A stretch of 10,245 nucleotides of DNA from an uncultured Clostridia bacterium (GCA_946187095.1 CAMHPW010000029.1:1-10245), one strand, 5' to 3'. Counted from the first letter of the stretch, positions 1-7,571 are shown. The notes: generated by a model from the letters alone, not told the origin. Numbers and translations: made by a program.

Positions 1-52
1 GGTGTGAAACTGCAAAGACGTTTTTCATATGGACATCTATATTATATCACAC

Positions 53-87
53 TTCTACTGTGAAATAGTAGAATAATTTCTACTATT
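53..87. repeat. Inverted repeat upstream of the hrcA promoter
   Basis: A perfect 10-bp inverted repeat, AATAGTAGAA (64-73) and TTCTACTATT (78-87), is separated by 4 bases. A third arm, TTCTACT at 53-59, can also pair with AGTAGAA at 67-73, so two mutually exclusive hairpins are possible. The T-run after the second hairpin is weak (CTTTT). It may be the terminator of a gene left of the window or a protein-binding operator; the sequence does not decide. The remainder of 1-130 is AT-rich and shows no convincing gene. Confidence 0.5.
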
Positions 88-132
88 CTTTTGTAAAATA
101 TGGTGTAAGGCGATTTTTTTATAAAAAAATAC

Positions 133-161
133 TTGACATTTTTGCGGAATAATGTTACTCT
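133..161 (+). promoter_or_regulatory. Sigma-A-like promoter of the hrcA operon
   Basis: A perfect -35 TTGACA at 133-138 is followed 17 bases later by a weak -10, TACTCT at 156-161; TATAGA just downstream is an alternative with poor spacing. The predicted transcript start falls just before or at the edge of the CIRCE operator, the usual arrangement for HrcA-repressed operons. The -35 is clear and the exact -10 is uncertain. Confidence 0.75.
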
Positions 162-170
162 ATAGATAGA

Positions 171-197
171 TTAGCACTCTGGCATCGAGAGTGCTAA
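171..197 (+). promoter_or_regulatory. CIRCE operator (HrcA binding site)
   Basis: TTAGCACTC (171-179), nine bases, then GAGTGCTAA (189-197) is an exact match to the CIRCE consensus with its standard 9-base spacer. CIRCE is bound by HrcA, which represses chaperone operons until heat shock. Its place between the promoter and hrcA implies autoregulation of hrcA-grpE-dnaK. No second CIRCE was seen elsewhere in the window. Confidence 0.97.
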
Positions 198-216
198 TGC
201 AAAGAGGTGGCTTTAA

Positions 217-1245
217 ATGGAACCGACTCAAAGAAAAATGAAAATTCTTGAGGCAGTTGTGGAAACATATATACACAGCGGTGAGCCTGTCGGCTCAAAA
301 GCCCTGTGTGATATACTGGATTTCAGTGTATCGTCTGCAACTGTCAGGAATGATATGGCAGAGCTTGCAAACCTCGGACTCTTGGAGCAGACTCACACTT
401 CTTCGGGCAGAGTGCCTACCGAACTCGGCTACAGGGTTTATCTCGATAAGCTCATGAAACCGTCACAGCTTGATCAAAGAGAAAAAACGGCTTTGAGTGA
501 TGCACTGTATATGAGTGCCAATACTCCCGAAAATCTCCTTGAAACGACAGCAGATGTGCTTTCAAGGATCACAGGCTGTGCGGCGGTCGCTGCTTCACCG
601 ACGGGTGAACGTGCCGTGATCAAACGTGTCAGATTCGTTCAGACGGGCGGCTATACCGCTATGGCCGTGCTGATCACTTCAACGGGAACAGTCAAAACAA
701 GGCTTTTTCGATGTGACTTTGTCATTACACATCAGTTTACAGAGATGTTTGAAAAGCTCATGAACGAGAAACTCGAAAATCTCCCTGTCACATCGATCAC
801 GACTGCATTCATGCAGACAACGGCTGTTTCACTCGGTGAAATGTCAATGATGGTGCCGAATATGCTCGTTGCAGTACATGATGCCGCAAGAGATGCCGCT
901 GAAACAGGCGTTTTCATCAAGGGACAGGCAAATTTATTTACCATGCCCGAACTTGAATCCGCTGACGGCAAAAAAGTCATGGAACTTCTGGAACACTCGT
1001 CAGAATTGGCAAAGCTGCTTTCCGCAGACAGCGGCAAGCCCGATATACTCATCGGAAGCGAACTGCATGATCCGGCATTTACCAACCTGAGTTTTATCGT
1101 GACACATTATAAAGCCTCGGAAGACTGTTCGGGTGCATTGGCAGTGGTAGGTCCTGTGAGAATGGATTATCCGAAAATTATTGCAACGCTTGAATATGCT
1201 GCCGATACAGTCGGAACACTCTTGAATGAAATGCTTGAGTTCTGA
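217..1245 (+). CDS. hrcA: Heat-inducible transcription repressor HrcA
   Basis: HrcA is a dimeric DNA-binding repressor of class I heat-shock genes; it recognises CIRCE and is kept folded by GroEL. The 342-residue length is normal. The N-terminal winged-helix region is clear: VSSATVRNDMAEL at 38-50, followed by the HrcA hallmark LGLLEQTHTSSGRVP at 53-67 and GYRVY at 71-75. The rest fits the GAF-like and dimerisation portions, ending with the typical RMDYPKIIATLEY segment. The ATG has a good ribosome binding site, GAGGTGG at 204-210, six bases upstream. It is the first gene of the operon, directly behind its own operator, and grpE follows after 20 bases. Confidence 0.97.
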   Translation: MEPTQRKMKILEAVVETYIHSGEPVGSKALCDILDFSVSSATVRNDMAELANLGLLEQTHTSSGRVPTELGYRVYLDKLMKPSQLDQREKTALSDALYMSANTPENLLETTADVLSRITGCAAVAASPTGERAVIKRVRFVQTGGYTAMAVLITSTGTVKTRLFRCDFVITHQFTEMFEKLMNEKLENLPVTSITTAFMQTTAVSLGEMSMMVPNMLVAVHDAARDAAETGVFIKGQANLFTMPELESADGKKVMELLEHSSELAKLLSADSGKPDILIGSELHDPAFTNLSFIVTHYKASEDCSGALAVVGPVRMDYPKIIATLEYAADTVGTLLNEMLEF

Positions 1246-1265
1246 TTGATCGGTGAAAGGAGTTA

Positions 1266-1793
1266 ATGGATTTGGCTAATGAAGAAGAAATAAAGGCAGA
1301 AGAAACTGCGGAAGAATCAACGGAAACGGAATCCGAAGAAACCGAAACGGAATCCGAAGCCGAAAAGCTGCAAAAAGAGCTGGAAAGTCAAAAAGACAAG
1401 TTTTTACGCCTTGCGGCTGAATATGACAATTACCGCAAGCGTACAGAGAAAGAAAAACTTGCCACTTATGACAATGCCGTAGCGGCAACTGTCGAAGCAT
1501 TTCTGCCCGTTGCAGACAATTTTGCCTTGGCAATGGCTTCCAATGCGGAAGTTTCGGGTGAATTCAGAAAAGGTCTGGACATGATACAGAAACAGCTTGA
1601 AAACGCCTTTGAAAAGCTGAGAGTGGAATCTTTCGGTGAAAGAGGAGAACCCTTTGATCCCGAACTTCACAATGCGATTTCACGCACAGATGATGCTGAA
1701 CTTGACGAGGATTGCATTTCACTCGTATATCAGAAAGGCTATCGCATAGGTGACAAGATTATCCGTCACGCTATGGTTCAGATTACCAACTGA
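1266..1793 (+). CDS. grpE: Co-chaperone GrpE (nucleotide exchange factor)
   Basis: GrpE dimers release ADP from DnaK and act as a thermosensor of the Hsp70 cycle in the cytoplasm. Residues 1-33 are an acidic Glu/Thr/Ser-rich tail. A long coiled coil follows from about residue 34 (LQKELESQKDKFLRLAAEYDNY), then the C-terminal beta domain with the family signature FDPELHNAISR and GYRIGDKIIRHAMVQI near the end. The 175-residue length is normal. The start is uncertain: the ribosome binding site AAAGGAG (1256-1262) lies only 3 bases before this ATG but 9 bases before an in-frame TTG at 1272, which would shorten the protein by two residues. It is co-transcribed with hrcA (20-base gap). Confidence 0.96.
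   Translation: MDLANEEEIKAEETAEESTETESEETETESEAEKLQKELESQKDKFLRLAAEYDNYRKRTEKEKLATYDNAVAATVEAFLPVADNFALAMASNAEVSGEFRKGLDMIQKQLENAFEKLRVESFGERGEPFDPELHNAISRTDDAELDEDCISLVYQKGYRIGDKIIRHAMVQITN
1320..1361 (+). repeat. Tandem 21-bp duplication in the grpE acidic tail
   Basis: Two adjacent in-frame 21-bp units encode TETESEE and TETESEA (residues 19-32) and differ at three bases. This looks like a recent in-frame duplication in the disordered N-terminal tail of GrpE, a part that varies freely in the family. It leaves the coiled coil untouched. Confidence 0.85.
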
Positions 1794-1811
1794 CAGGGAA
1801 AGGGAGATATT

Positions 1812-2051
1812 ATGAATCATAATAAGCGTCAAAGGCTCAAAGCAGTGATACAGAAAAGACTGACAAGACTTGTACACAGTCATCAGGGAATAGATACAAG
1901 GCAGCTTGTCAAATATTATATGCTGCCATATTATCATAAATATCAGGCTTTAAATGTAAATCAGCAAAGACTCTGGGGAAATTTGGGTGGTCTTGATAGA
2001 ATGCAGCAAGTGACTATCATTCCAAATCCACCCCATTCAACAGTATATTAA
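1812..2051 (+). CDS. Small basic hypothetical protein between grpE and dnaK
   Basis: I do not recognise this 79-residue ORF. It fills the space where grpE and dnaK would usually be nearly adjacent. Support for coding is a good ribosome binding site (AGGGAG, 1801-1806) five bases before the ATG, only 18 bases after the grpE stop, and an end 29 bases before dnaK. The protein is strongly basic (12 Lys/Arg against 2 Asp, no Glu) with 5 His, 6 Tyr and no Cys. It has a probable N-terminal helix (KRQRLKAVIQKRLTRLV, 5-21), a Tyr-rich middle (YYMLPYYHKY, 35-44) and a Pro-containing tail (IIPNPPHSTVY). No signal peptide or membrane segment is seen. GC in the three 60-base lines covering most of it is about 36%, lower than grpE and dnaK appear. 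If real it would be HrcA-controlled; a nucleic-acid or chaperone partner role is only a guess. Confidence 0.6.
   Translation: MNHNKRQRLKAVIQKRLTRLVHSHQGIDTRQLVKYYMLPYYHKYQALNVNQQRLWGNLGGLDRMQQVTIIPNPPHSTVY
1985..2033 (+). other. Possible stem-loop at the 3' end of the small ORF
   Basis: GGGTGG (1985-1990) can pair with CCACCC (2028-2033), and inside it GATAG (1995-1999) with CTATC (2014-2018), separated by an asymmetric internal loop. No T-run follows, so this is not a terminator. It lies 47 bases before the dnaK start and could be an mRNA processing or stabilising element, or chance pairing within coding sequence. Confidence 0.3.
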
Positions 2052-2080
2052 TATAAAATATTTTTTGGAGGTAATTTATT

Positions 2081-3889
2081 ATGGCAAAGACTATTGGTAT
2101 TGACTTGGGTACAACCAATTCATGTGTAGCAGTTATTGAAGGCGGTGAGCCTGTTGTTATCGCAAATGCAGAGGGTTCCAGAACAACCCCTTCTGTCGTT
2201 GCATTCGCAAAGAACGGTGAAAGACTTGTCGGACAGGTCGCAAAGCGTCAGGCAGTTTCCAACCCCGACCATACCATCGCTTCCATCAAAAGACAGATGG
2301 GTACTGCCCATAAAGTAAACATCAACGGCAGAGAATACACCCCTCAGGAAATTTCCGCTATGATTCTCGGCAAACTCAAAAAAGATGCAGAGGCTTATCT
2401 CGGTGAAACAGTTACTCAGGCTGTTATCACGGTTCCTGCATATTTCACGGATGCCCAGCGTCAGGCTACCAAAGATGCAGGCAAAATTGCAGGTCTTGAT
2501 GTAAAGAGAATCATCAATGAGCCTACGGCAGCCGCTCTTTCCTACGGTGTCGATAAAGAAAATGACCAGAAAGTCATGGTTTATGACCTCGGCGGCGGTA
2601 CTTTCGATGTATCTATCATCGAAATGGGTGACGGCGTTCAGGAAGTTCTTGCAACCGCAGGCAACAACCGTCTCGGCGGTGACGATTTCGACCAGAAAAT
2701 TATCGACTGGCTCCTTCAGAGTTTCAGAAACGATACAGGCATTGATCTTTCCAATGACAAGACAGCCATGCAGCGTCTCAAAGATGAGGCTGAAAAGGCT
2801 AAAATAGAGCTTTCAGGCATTACGACAGCCGCTATCAATATCCCGTTCATCACGGCAGATGCGACAGGTCCGAAGCACCTTGACTATACTCTGACAAGAG
2901 CAAAGTTCAATGAACTCACGGCAGACCTCGTTGAAAAGACAATGGGACCTGTTCGTCAGGCTCTCAAAGATTCGGGACTTTCCATCAGTGAAATAGATAA
3001 AGTCCTCATGGTAGGCGGTTCTTCCAGAATCCCCGCTGTACAGGATGCCGTAAAATCTCTGATCGGTAAAGAGCCTTTCAAGGGCATTAACCCCGATGAA
3101 TGTGTTGCCATGGGTGCTGCCATTCAGGGCGGCGTACTCGGCGGCGAAGTCGAAGGACTTCTTCTCCTTGACGTTACTCCCCTTTCACTCGGCGTTGAAA
3201 CGCAGGGCGGAGTTATGACAAAAATTATTGAAAGAAATACCACGATCCCCACAAAGAAAAGCCAGATTTTCTCGACAGCCGTTGACAATCAGACACAGGT
3301 CGAAGTCAATGTTCTTCAGGGTGAGCGTGAATTTGCAAAAGATAACAAACAGCTCGGTTTGTTCAAGCTCGACGGTATTCTTCCTGCTATGCGTGGCGTT
3401 CCGCAGATCGAAGTTACTTTCGATATCGATGCCAACGGCATTGTCAACGTCTCCGCAAAAGATTTGGGTACAGGCAAGGAACAGCACATTACTATCACCT
3501 CCAATACCAACATGAGCAAAGATGACATTGAAAAGGCGATCCGTGATGCCGAACAGTATGCTGCAGAGGACAAGAAACGCCGTGAGGAAGTTGACAGAAG
3601 AAATGATGCCGAAAACCTCGTATATGCCGTTGAAAAGCTCATTTCCGAAAACGGTGAGCATATCGCAGCCGCTGATAAGGATGAACTCCAGCAAAAAGTG
3701 GCAAGCGTTAAATCTGCTCTTGCACAGAATAATATGGATATGATACAGTCCGCAAAAGACGATCTCCAGAAGAAAATGTATGCCGTATCCGAAAAGCTCT
3801 ATCAGGATGCAGCCGCTCAGGGTGCTGCACATCAGGCTCCCCAGAGTGACAACGGCGTTTATGACGCAGATTTCAAGGACGTTGAATAA
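2081..3889 (+). CDS. dnaK: Molecular chaperone DnaK (Hsp70)
   Basis: DnaK is the ATP-driven cytoplasmic Hsp70 that binds exposed hydrophobic segments and works with DnaJ and GrpE. The 602 residues show all the ATPase motifs: phosphate-1 loop [14 protein letters not shown] (5-18), [20 protein letters not shown] (115-134), [12 protein letters not shown] (145-156), phosphate-2 [13 protein letters not shown] (167-179), and the adenosine motif [10 protein letters not shown] (309-318). The interdomain linker with [11 protein letters not shown] is at 364-374. The substrate-binding beta domain runs to about 473, and the helical lid and tail end in DADFKDVE. The length fits Firmicute DnaK, and no active-site residue is missing. 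The ribosome binding site GGAGG (2067-2071) lies nine bases before the ATG. It is the last gene of the CIRCE operon and is followed by a strong terminator. Confidence 0.99.
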   Translation: MAKTIGIDLGTTNSCVAVIEGGEPVVIANAEGSRTTPSVVAFAKNGERLVGQVAKRQAVSNPDHTIASIKRQMGTAHKVNINGREYTPQEISAMILGKLKKDAEAYLGETVTQAVITVPAYFTDAQRQATKDAGKIAGLDVKRIINEPTAAALSYGVDKENDQKVMVYDLGGGTFDVSIIEMGDGVQEVLATAGNNRLGGDDFDQKIIDWLLQSFRNDTGIDLSNDKTAMQRLKDEAEKAKIELSGITTAAINIPFITADATGPKHLDYTLTRAKFNELTADLVEKTMGPVRQALKDSGLSISEIDKVLMVGGSSRIPAVQDAVKSLIGKEPFKGINPDECVAMGAAIQGGVLGGEVEGLLLLDVTPLSLGVETQGGVMTKIIERNTTIPTKKSQIFSTAVDNQTQVEVNVLQGEREFAKDNKQLGLFKLDGILPAMRGVPQIEVTFDIDANGIVNVSAKDLGTGKEQHITITSNTNMSKDDIEKAIRDAEQYAAEDKKRREEVDRRNDAENLVYAVEKLISENGEHIAAADKDELQQKVASVKSALAQNNMDMIQSAKDDLQKKMYAVSEKLYQDAAAQGAAHQAPQSDNGVYDADFKDVE

Positions 3890-3913
3890 TTGTAAATTCT
3901 GAATGGATAAAAC

Positions 3914-3950
3914 GGGAAAACCTGTCTGTTTATCGGGTTTTCCCTTTTTT
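3914..3950 (+). terminator. Intrinsic terminator after dnaK
   Basis: GGGAAAACC (3914-3922) pairs with GGTTTTCCC (3936-3944) over a 13-base loop, followed by six T (3945-3950). This is a textbook rho-independent terminator starting 25 bases after the dnaK stop, and should largely separate dnaK from dnaJ. Confidence 0.92.
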
Positions 3951-3961
3951 CAAATTTATTC

Positions 3962-3990
3962 TTGCAAAATCCTGCATAATGTATTATCAT
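3962..3990 (+). promoter_or_regulatory. Putative dnaJ promoter, without CIRCE
   Basis: TTGCAA (3962-3967) and TATCAT (3985-3990) are separated by exactly 17 bases and match the sigma-A consensus at 4 of 6 and 5 of 6 positions. It lies just after the dnaK terminator and about 75 bases before dnaJ. No CIRCE or other recognisable operator is nearby. Transcript mapping is needed to confirm it. Confidence 0.6.
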
Positions 3991-4013
3991 ATATATCAAA
4001 AGAAACAGCAACT

Positions 4014-4041
4014 ATGAATTATACATTATGAATTATGCATT
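4014..4041 (+). repeat. Two 14-bp tandem repeats in the dnaJ leader
   Basis: ATGAATTATACATT (4014-4027) is followed at once by ATGAATTATGCATT (4028-4041), with one difference. ATACATTATG (4021-4030) is also the exact reverse complement of CATAATGTAT (3975-3984), which overlaps the predicted dnaJ -10 region, so a 10-bp stem with a long loop is possible. It may be a degenerate copy of a dispersed intergenic repeat; only this copy is visible here. Confidence 0.7.
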
Positions 4042-4065
4042 GTATATGTTTTTGGAGGAATGGAT

Positions 4066-5214
4066 ATGGCAGACAAAAGGGATTATTATGAAGTGCTGGG
4101 AGTGGAAAAGGGCGTTTCCGATGATGAACTGAAAAAGGCTTTCAGAAAACAGGCGAAAATGTATCACCCCGACCTGCACCCTAACGATAAAGAAGCAGAA
4201 GCAAAATTCAAGGAAGTAAACGAGGCTTATGAAGTCCTCTCAGACAAAGAAAAACGTGCAAGATATGACAGATTCGGCTTTGCAGGAGTCGATCCCAGCT
4301 ACGGTGCAGGCTCGACCGCCTACGGCGGCGGCAATCCTTTCGGTCAGGATATTGATATCAATGATATCTTCAACAGCTTTTTCGGCGGATTCGGCGGCGG
4401 CAGTTCCGCAAGAAACAGAAATGCCCCAAGAAAAGGCTCCGATGTCGAGACATCTGTCACGATTACTTTTGAGGAAGCTGCCAAGGGCTGCAAAAAAGAA
4501 ATACAGTATGATATCGTTGACACCTGTAAAGAATGTAACGGTACAGGTGCAGAAAAAGGCACAAATCTCAAGACCTGTCCCAACTGTAACGGCAACGGTC
4601 AGGTCACTGTCAATAAGCGTACACCTTTCGGTGTCGTGCAGACGACTCAGACCTGTGAAAAATGCCGTGGCAAAGGCAAGATTATTGAAACACCCTGTAA
4701 AAAATGCTCGGGTGCGGGACGTACCAGAACCACAAAGACAGTCACTGTCACCGTTCCTGCCGGTATCGGTCAGGATCAGATCCTCAATGTCGGCGGTCAC
4801 GGCAACAGCGGCTATAACGGCGGTCCTGCCGGTGACCTTCACGTTTACATCAATGTCAAAAGACATGATATCTTTGAACGCAAGGGTGATGACGTATGGT
4901 GTGAGATTCCTCTTACATTCACGCAGGCGGCTCTCGGTCATGAAGTCACCGTGCCGACGCTTGACGGCAAAGTCAGCTACAACGTCCATGCAGGCACTCA
5001 GCCCGGTGATGTATTCAAGCTCAGGGGCAAGGGTATCCCCCATCTCAACGGCAAGGGCAGAGGTGACCAGTTTGTCAGAGTTACGATCGAAGTCCCCCAC
5101 AATCTCAATGCCGAACAGAAAAAGGCTCTGCAGAATTTCGATTCTCTCTGCCAATCTTCAAACTATCAGAAAAGCACCAGCTTCTTCGAAAAAGTCAAAA
5201 AACTCTTTAATTAA
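4066..5214 (+). CDS. dnaJ: Chaperone protein DnaJ (Hsp40)
   Basis: DnaJ delivers unfolded substrates to DnaK and triggers its ATP hydrolysis. The 382 residues show the complete class I layout: a J domain (about 5-70) with HPD at 34-36; a Gly/Phe-rich region (about 72-115); four intact zinc-binding repeats CKECNGTG (154-161), CPNCNGNG (171-178), CEKCRGKG (197-204) and CKKCSGAG (211-218); then the two C-terminal substrate-binding domains. I chose the ATG at 4066 rather than the in-frame ATG at 4060, because GGAGG (4054-4058) is 7 bases from the former and only 1 from the latter. It follows the dnaK terminator and has its own promoter-like sequence, so it may not be under direct HrcA control except through read-through. 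Confidence 0.98.
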   Translation: MADKRDYYEVLGVEKGVSDDELKKAFRKQAKMYHPDLHPNDKEAEAKFKEVNEAYEVLSDKEKRARYDRFGFAGVDPSYGAGSTAYGGGNPFGQDIDINDIFNSFFGGFGGGSSARNRNAPRKGSDVETSVTITFEEAAKGCKKEIQYDIVDTCKECNGTGAEKGTNLKTCPNCNGNGQVTVNKRTPFGVVQTTQTCEKCRGKGKIIETPCKKCSGAGRTRTTKTVTVTVPAGIGQDQILNVGGHGNSGYNGGPAGDLHVYINVKRHDIFERKGDDVWCEIPLTFTQAALGHEVTVPTLDGKVSYNVHAGTQPGDVFKLRGKGIPHLNGKGRGDQFVRVTIEVPHNLNAEQKKALQNFDSLCQSSNYQKSTSFFEKVKKLFN

Positions 5215-5219
5215 ATCCC

Positions 5220-5254
5220 AAAGGATAAGGCATATACTGCCTTATCCTTTTTCT
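5220..5254 (+). terminator. Intrinsic terminator after dnaJ
   Basis: AAGGATAAGGC (5221-5231) pairs perfectly with GCCTTATCCTT (5239-5249) over a 7-base loop, and A5220-T5250 extends the stem to 12 bp. The T-rich tail is TTTTTCT. It begins six bases after the dnaJ stop. Confidence 0.92.
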
Positions 5255-5284
5255 ATGCAATCTAAACAAATTCGACATAAAATC

Positions 5285-5313
5285 TTGATAATTATAAAAA
5301 TATTTGGTATAAT
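5285..5313 (+). promoter_or_regulatory. Promoter of ppk1
   Basis: TTGATA (5285-5290), 17 bases, then a perfect TATAAT (5308-5313). It sits between the dnaJ terminator and ppk1, leaving a short leader of about 24 bases. No recognisable operator (for example a Pho box) was seen. Confidence 0.85.
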
Positions 5314-5343
5314 TCAGATAATACGATTGAAAGGTTGATCATC

Positions 5344-7551
5344 ATGGGCGATAAGAAAAAAGACGATAAAAAAACTTCCCCACAAACCAAAAATGAGTCC
5401 ATCTCTCTCATAAAAGCCTTTTCGGAGCCTGACTGCCCCTATCTCAACAGGGAACTGAGCTGGCTCGACTTCAACAGCCGTGTGCTGGAAGAAGCCTTTG
5501 AAAAGGAAAATCCCGTCATGGAAAGAGTGAAATTCCTCTCCATCACGGAATCGAATTTAGATGAATTCTTCATGGTGCGTGTAGCCGGTGTCATGGACAA
5601 AATGCATTCCAAAGCCGATGAAAAAGATGCTTCAGGCATGACTTCGGCACAGCTTTTCCCGAAGCTTGCCGAAAAGATACGTCACTTTGTCAAAAAGCAG
5701 TATTCCTGTCTGCACCGTTCCATTATCCCTGCACTCAAAAAATGCAAACTCCGCTTCTTAAAAATAAAAGAACTCAACAAATCCCAAAAACAAATCGTTG
5801 ATGAGTATTTCCATAAATTCATGTTCCCCGTTCTGACTCCGCTTGCAGTCGATACGTCAAGACCGTTTCCGCTGCTTGCCAACAGAAGTCTGAATATCGC
5901 TGTCAGACTTGTCAACGACTATGAAGAAGATATTTTTGCAGTCGTGCAGGTGCCGTCTATCCTGCCGAGATTCCTTGAAGTGCCGTCAGACAGCGGCAGG
6001 GCTTTCGTTATGCTGGAAGATATCATTATCAGCCATCTTTCCGAACTCTTTGAACTGTATAGGATACAGGCATCCTGTCCGTTCAGAATTACAAGGGATT
6101 CCGACCTTGACATTGATGAAGATGCAGACGATCTTTTGGTTGAAATAGAACACTCATTGAAAAAACGTCAGCGTGGCGATCCCGTCAGGCTTGAATTGAT
6201 CTCCAAATGCGATGATGCCCTCAAGGATTTTCTGATCAATATGCTTGCCGTCGAAAAAGAGATCATCCATGAAGTTTCGGGACCTCTCGATCTGACTTTC
6301 CTCAATAAATTTGCAGGCATTGACGATATCCCCGACGAACTCAAATTCAAGCCTATCACACCCGTGAATCCGCCTGCCGATTTCTTCGGCTATGACGACA
6401 TTTTTGCGGCTGTCCGTGAAAAAGACAGAATGGTGCATCACCCCTATGAGAGCTTTGAATCCGTGATCAGATTCGTGAATCAGGCGGCTAATGACAAAGA
6501 TGTCCTTGCCATCAAGCAGACGCTTTACCGTGTCAGCGGAAATTCACCTATCGTTGCAGCACTCATCAAAGCCGCCGAAAACGGCAAACAAGTCACTGTT
6601 TTAGTCGAACTCAAAGCACGTTTTGATGAAGAAAACAATATCGGCTGGGCAAAGAAACTCGAAAAAGCAGGGTGTCATGTCATCTACGGTCTTGCAGGAC
6701 TCAAAACGCACTGTAAAATTCTGCTTGTTGTCAGGCGTGAGGAGGACGGTATCAGACGTTATCTCCACATGGGTACAGGCAATTATAACGATATTACTGC
6801 CCATTTCTATACGGATATAGGGCTGTTCACCTGCGACGAAAAATTCGGTGAAGATGCTTCTTCGCTTTTCAATGTCATTACAGGCTATTCCACTCCGCCT
6901 GTCTATCACAAAATGAAAGTTGCCCCCACGGGCTTGCGTACATTCTTTGAAGATATGATAAAGCGTGAAACAGAAAATGCACAGAACGGCTCGCCTTCGG
7001 GCATTACGGCAAAGATCAATTCCCTTGTCGATCCCGATATCATCAGACTTCTCTATCAGGCATCTCAGGCAGGCGTTAAAATCACTTTGATCGTGCGTGG
7101 AATATGCTGTCTTGTGCCCGATATCAAGGGTATCAGTGAAAATATCACCGTTCACAGCATTGTCGGACAGCTTCTCGAACACAGCCGTATCTTTATCTTT
7201 GAAAACGGCGGTCAGCCCGAAATTTATATGGGTTCTGCCGACTGGATGCAGAGAAATCTTGACAAGCGTGTTGAACTCGTTTTCCCGATAGAAGATTCCG
7301 ATTTGATAAAGCGTTCTTTCAAGATCATTGAAACTCTGAAAAAAGACATTCTCAATACGAGAATACAGAGATCGGATGCGACTTATGAACTGCTTGACAG
7401 GCGTGGCAAAAAAGTGCATAACTCTCAGAGAGAATTTTCCGAAATGGCGAAAAAGGCTCTTTCCGAAAAAATCAGCACCGTCAGCGAAGAAAAACTCTTT
7501 GTTCCCCTTACAAGCGAGAATTTCAAAGAGAACTATGACGAAAATTTATGA
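5344..7551 (+). CDS. ppk1: Polyphosphate kinase 1
   Basis: PPK1 reversibly transfers the gamma phosphate of ATP to growing polyphosphate chains through a phosphohistidine intermediate. The 735 residues show the N-terminal signature YLNRELSWLDFNSRVLEEA (33-51) and ITESNLDEFFMVRVAG (67-82), the head domain, and the two PLD-like catalytic domains. The phosphorylated histidine is H456 in GLKTHCKILL, followed by RRYLHMGTGNYND; the second essential histidine is H613 in LLEHSRIFIFENGG, followed by GSADWMQRNLDKRVEL. A TTG eight bases after the promoter region (5335) is in frame, but it abuts GAAAGG (5329-5334), whereas the ATG at 5344 has a spacing of nine bases, so I use the ATG. Residues 1-20 are Lys-rich and polar. 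It is probably a single-gene unit, though no clear terminator separates it from the next gene. Confidence 0.98.
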   Translation: MGDKKKDDKKTSPQTKNESISLIKAFSEPDCPYLNRELSWLDFNSRVLEEAFEKENPVMERVKFLSITESNLDEFFMVRVAGVMDKMHSKADEKDASGMTSAQLFPKLAEKIRHFVKKQYSCLHRSIIPALKKCKLRFLKIKELNKSQKQIVDEYFHKFMFPVLTPLAVDTSRPFPLLANRSLNIAVRLVNDYEEDIFAVVQVPSILPRFLEVPSDSGRAFVMLEDIIISHLSELFELYRIQASCPFRITRDSDLDIDEDADDLLVEIEHSLKKRQRGDPVRLELISKCDDALKDFLINMLAVEKEIIHEVSGPLDLTFLNKFAGIDDIPDELKFKPITPVNPPADFFGYDDIFAAVREKDRMVHHPYESFESVIRFVNQAANDKDVLAIKQTLYRVSGNSPIVAALIKAAENGKQVTVLVELKARFDEENNIGWAKKLEKAGCHVIYGLAGLKTHCKILLVVRREEDGIRRYLHMGTGNYNDITAHFYTDIGLFTCDEKFGEDASSLFNVITGYSTPPVYHKMKVAPTGLRTFFEDMIKRETENAQNGSPSGITAKINSLVDPDIIRLLYQASQAGVKITLIVRGICCLVPDIKGISENITVHSIVGQLLEHSRIFIFENGGQPEIYMGSADWMQRNLDKRVELVFPIEDSDLIKRSFKIIETLKKDILNTRIQRSDATYELLDRRGKKVHNSQREFSEMAKKALSEKISTVSEEKLFVPLTSENFKENYDENL

Positions 7552-7571
7552 CAATTTTTTTCAATATTCAC

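Noticed and set aside
1..28. Possible divergent gene start on the minus strand (ATG at 28, MKNVFAVSH to the edge)
   Set aside because: A TATAAT lies at 46-41 on that strand, but only nine complete codons are visible, there is no ribosome binding site, and the start would be almost leaderless.
3185..3832. 215-codon open frame antisense to dnaK
   Set aside because: Long antisense frames opposite hsp70 genes are a known by-product of their codon bias. The plus strand is clearly dnaK, and the frame has no family resemblance or ribosome binding site that I can see.
4240..5154. 304-codon minus-strand frame opposite dnaJ
   Set aside because: It is entirely inside dnaJ, its Cys/Thr/Asp-rich content mirrors the zinc-finger codons, and it has no signs of independent expression.
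4229..5338. 369-codon plus-strand frame overlapping dnaJ
   Set aside because: It lies in a shifted frame of an unmistakable dnaJ, has a Ser/Arg/Lys-biased composition typical of shadow frames, and reads through the dnaJ terminator.
6601..7419. 272-codon minus-strand frame opposite ppk1
   Set aside because: It is entirely within the catalytic half of ppk1, which has all its conserved residues. It is a shadow frame.
7541..7560. AT-only hairpin with T-run at the end of ppk1 as a terminator
   Set aside because: The six-pair stem (AAAATT/AATTTT) contains no G-C pair and overlaps the last codons, so it is too weak to call.
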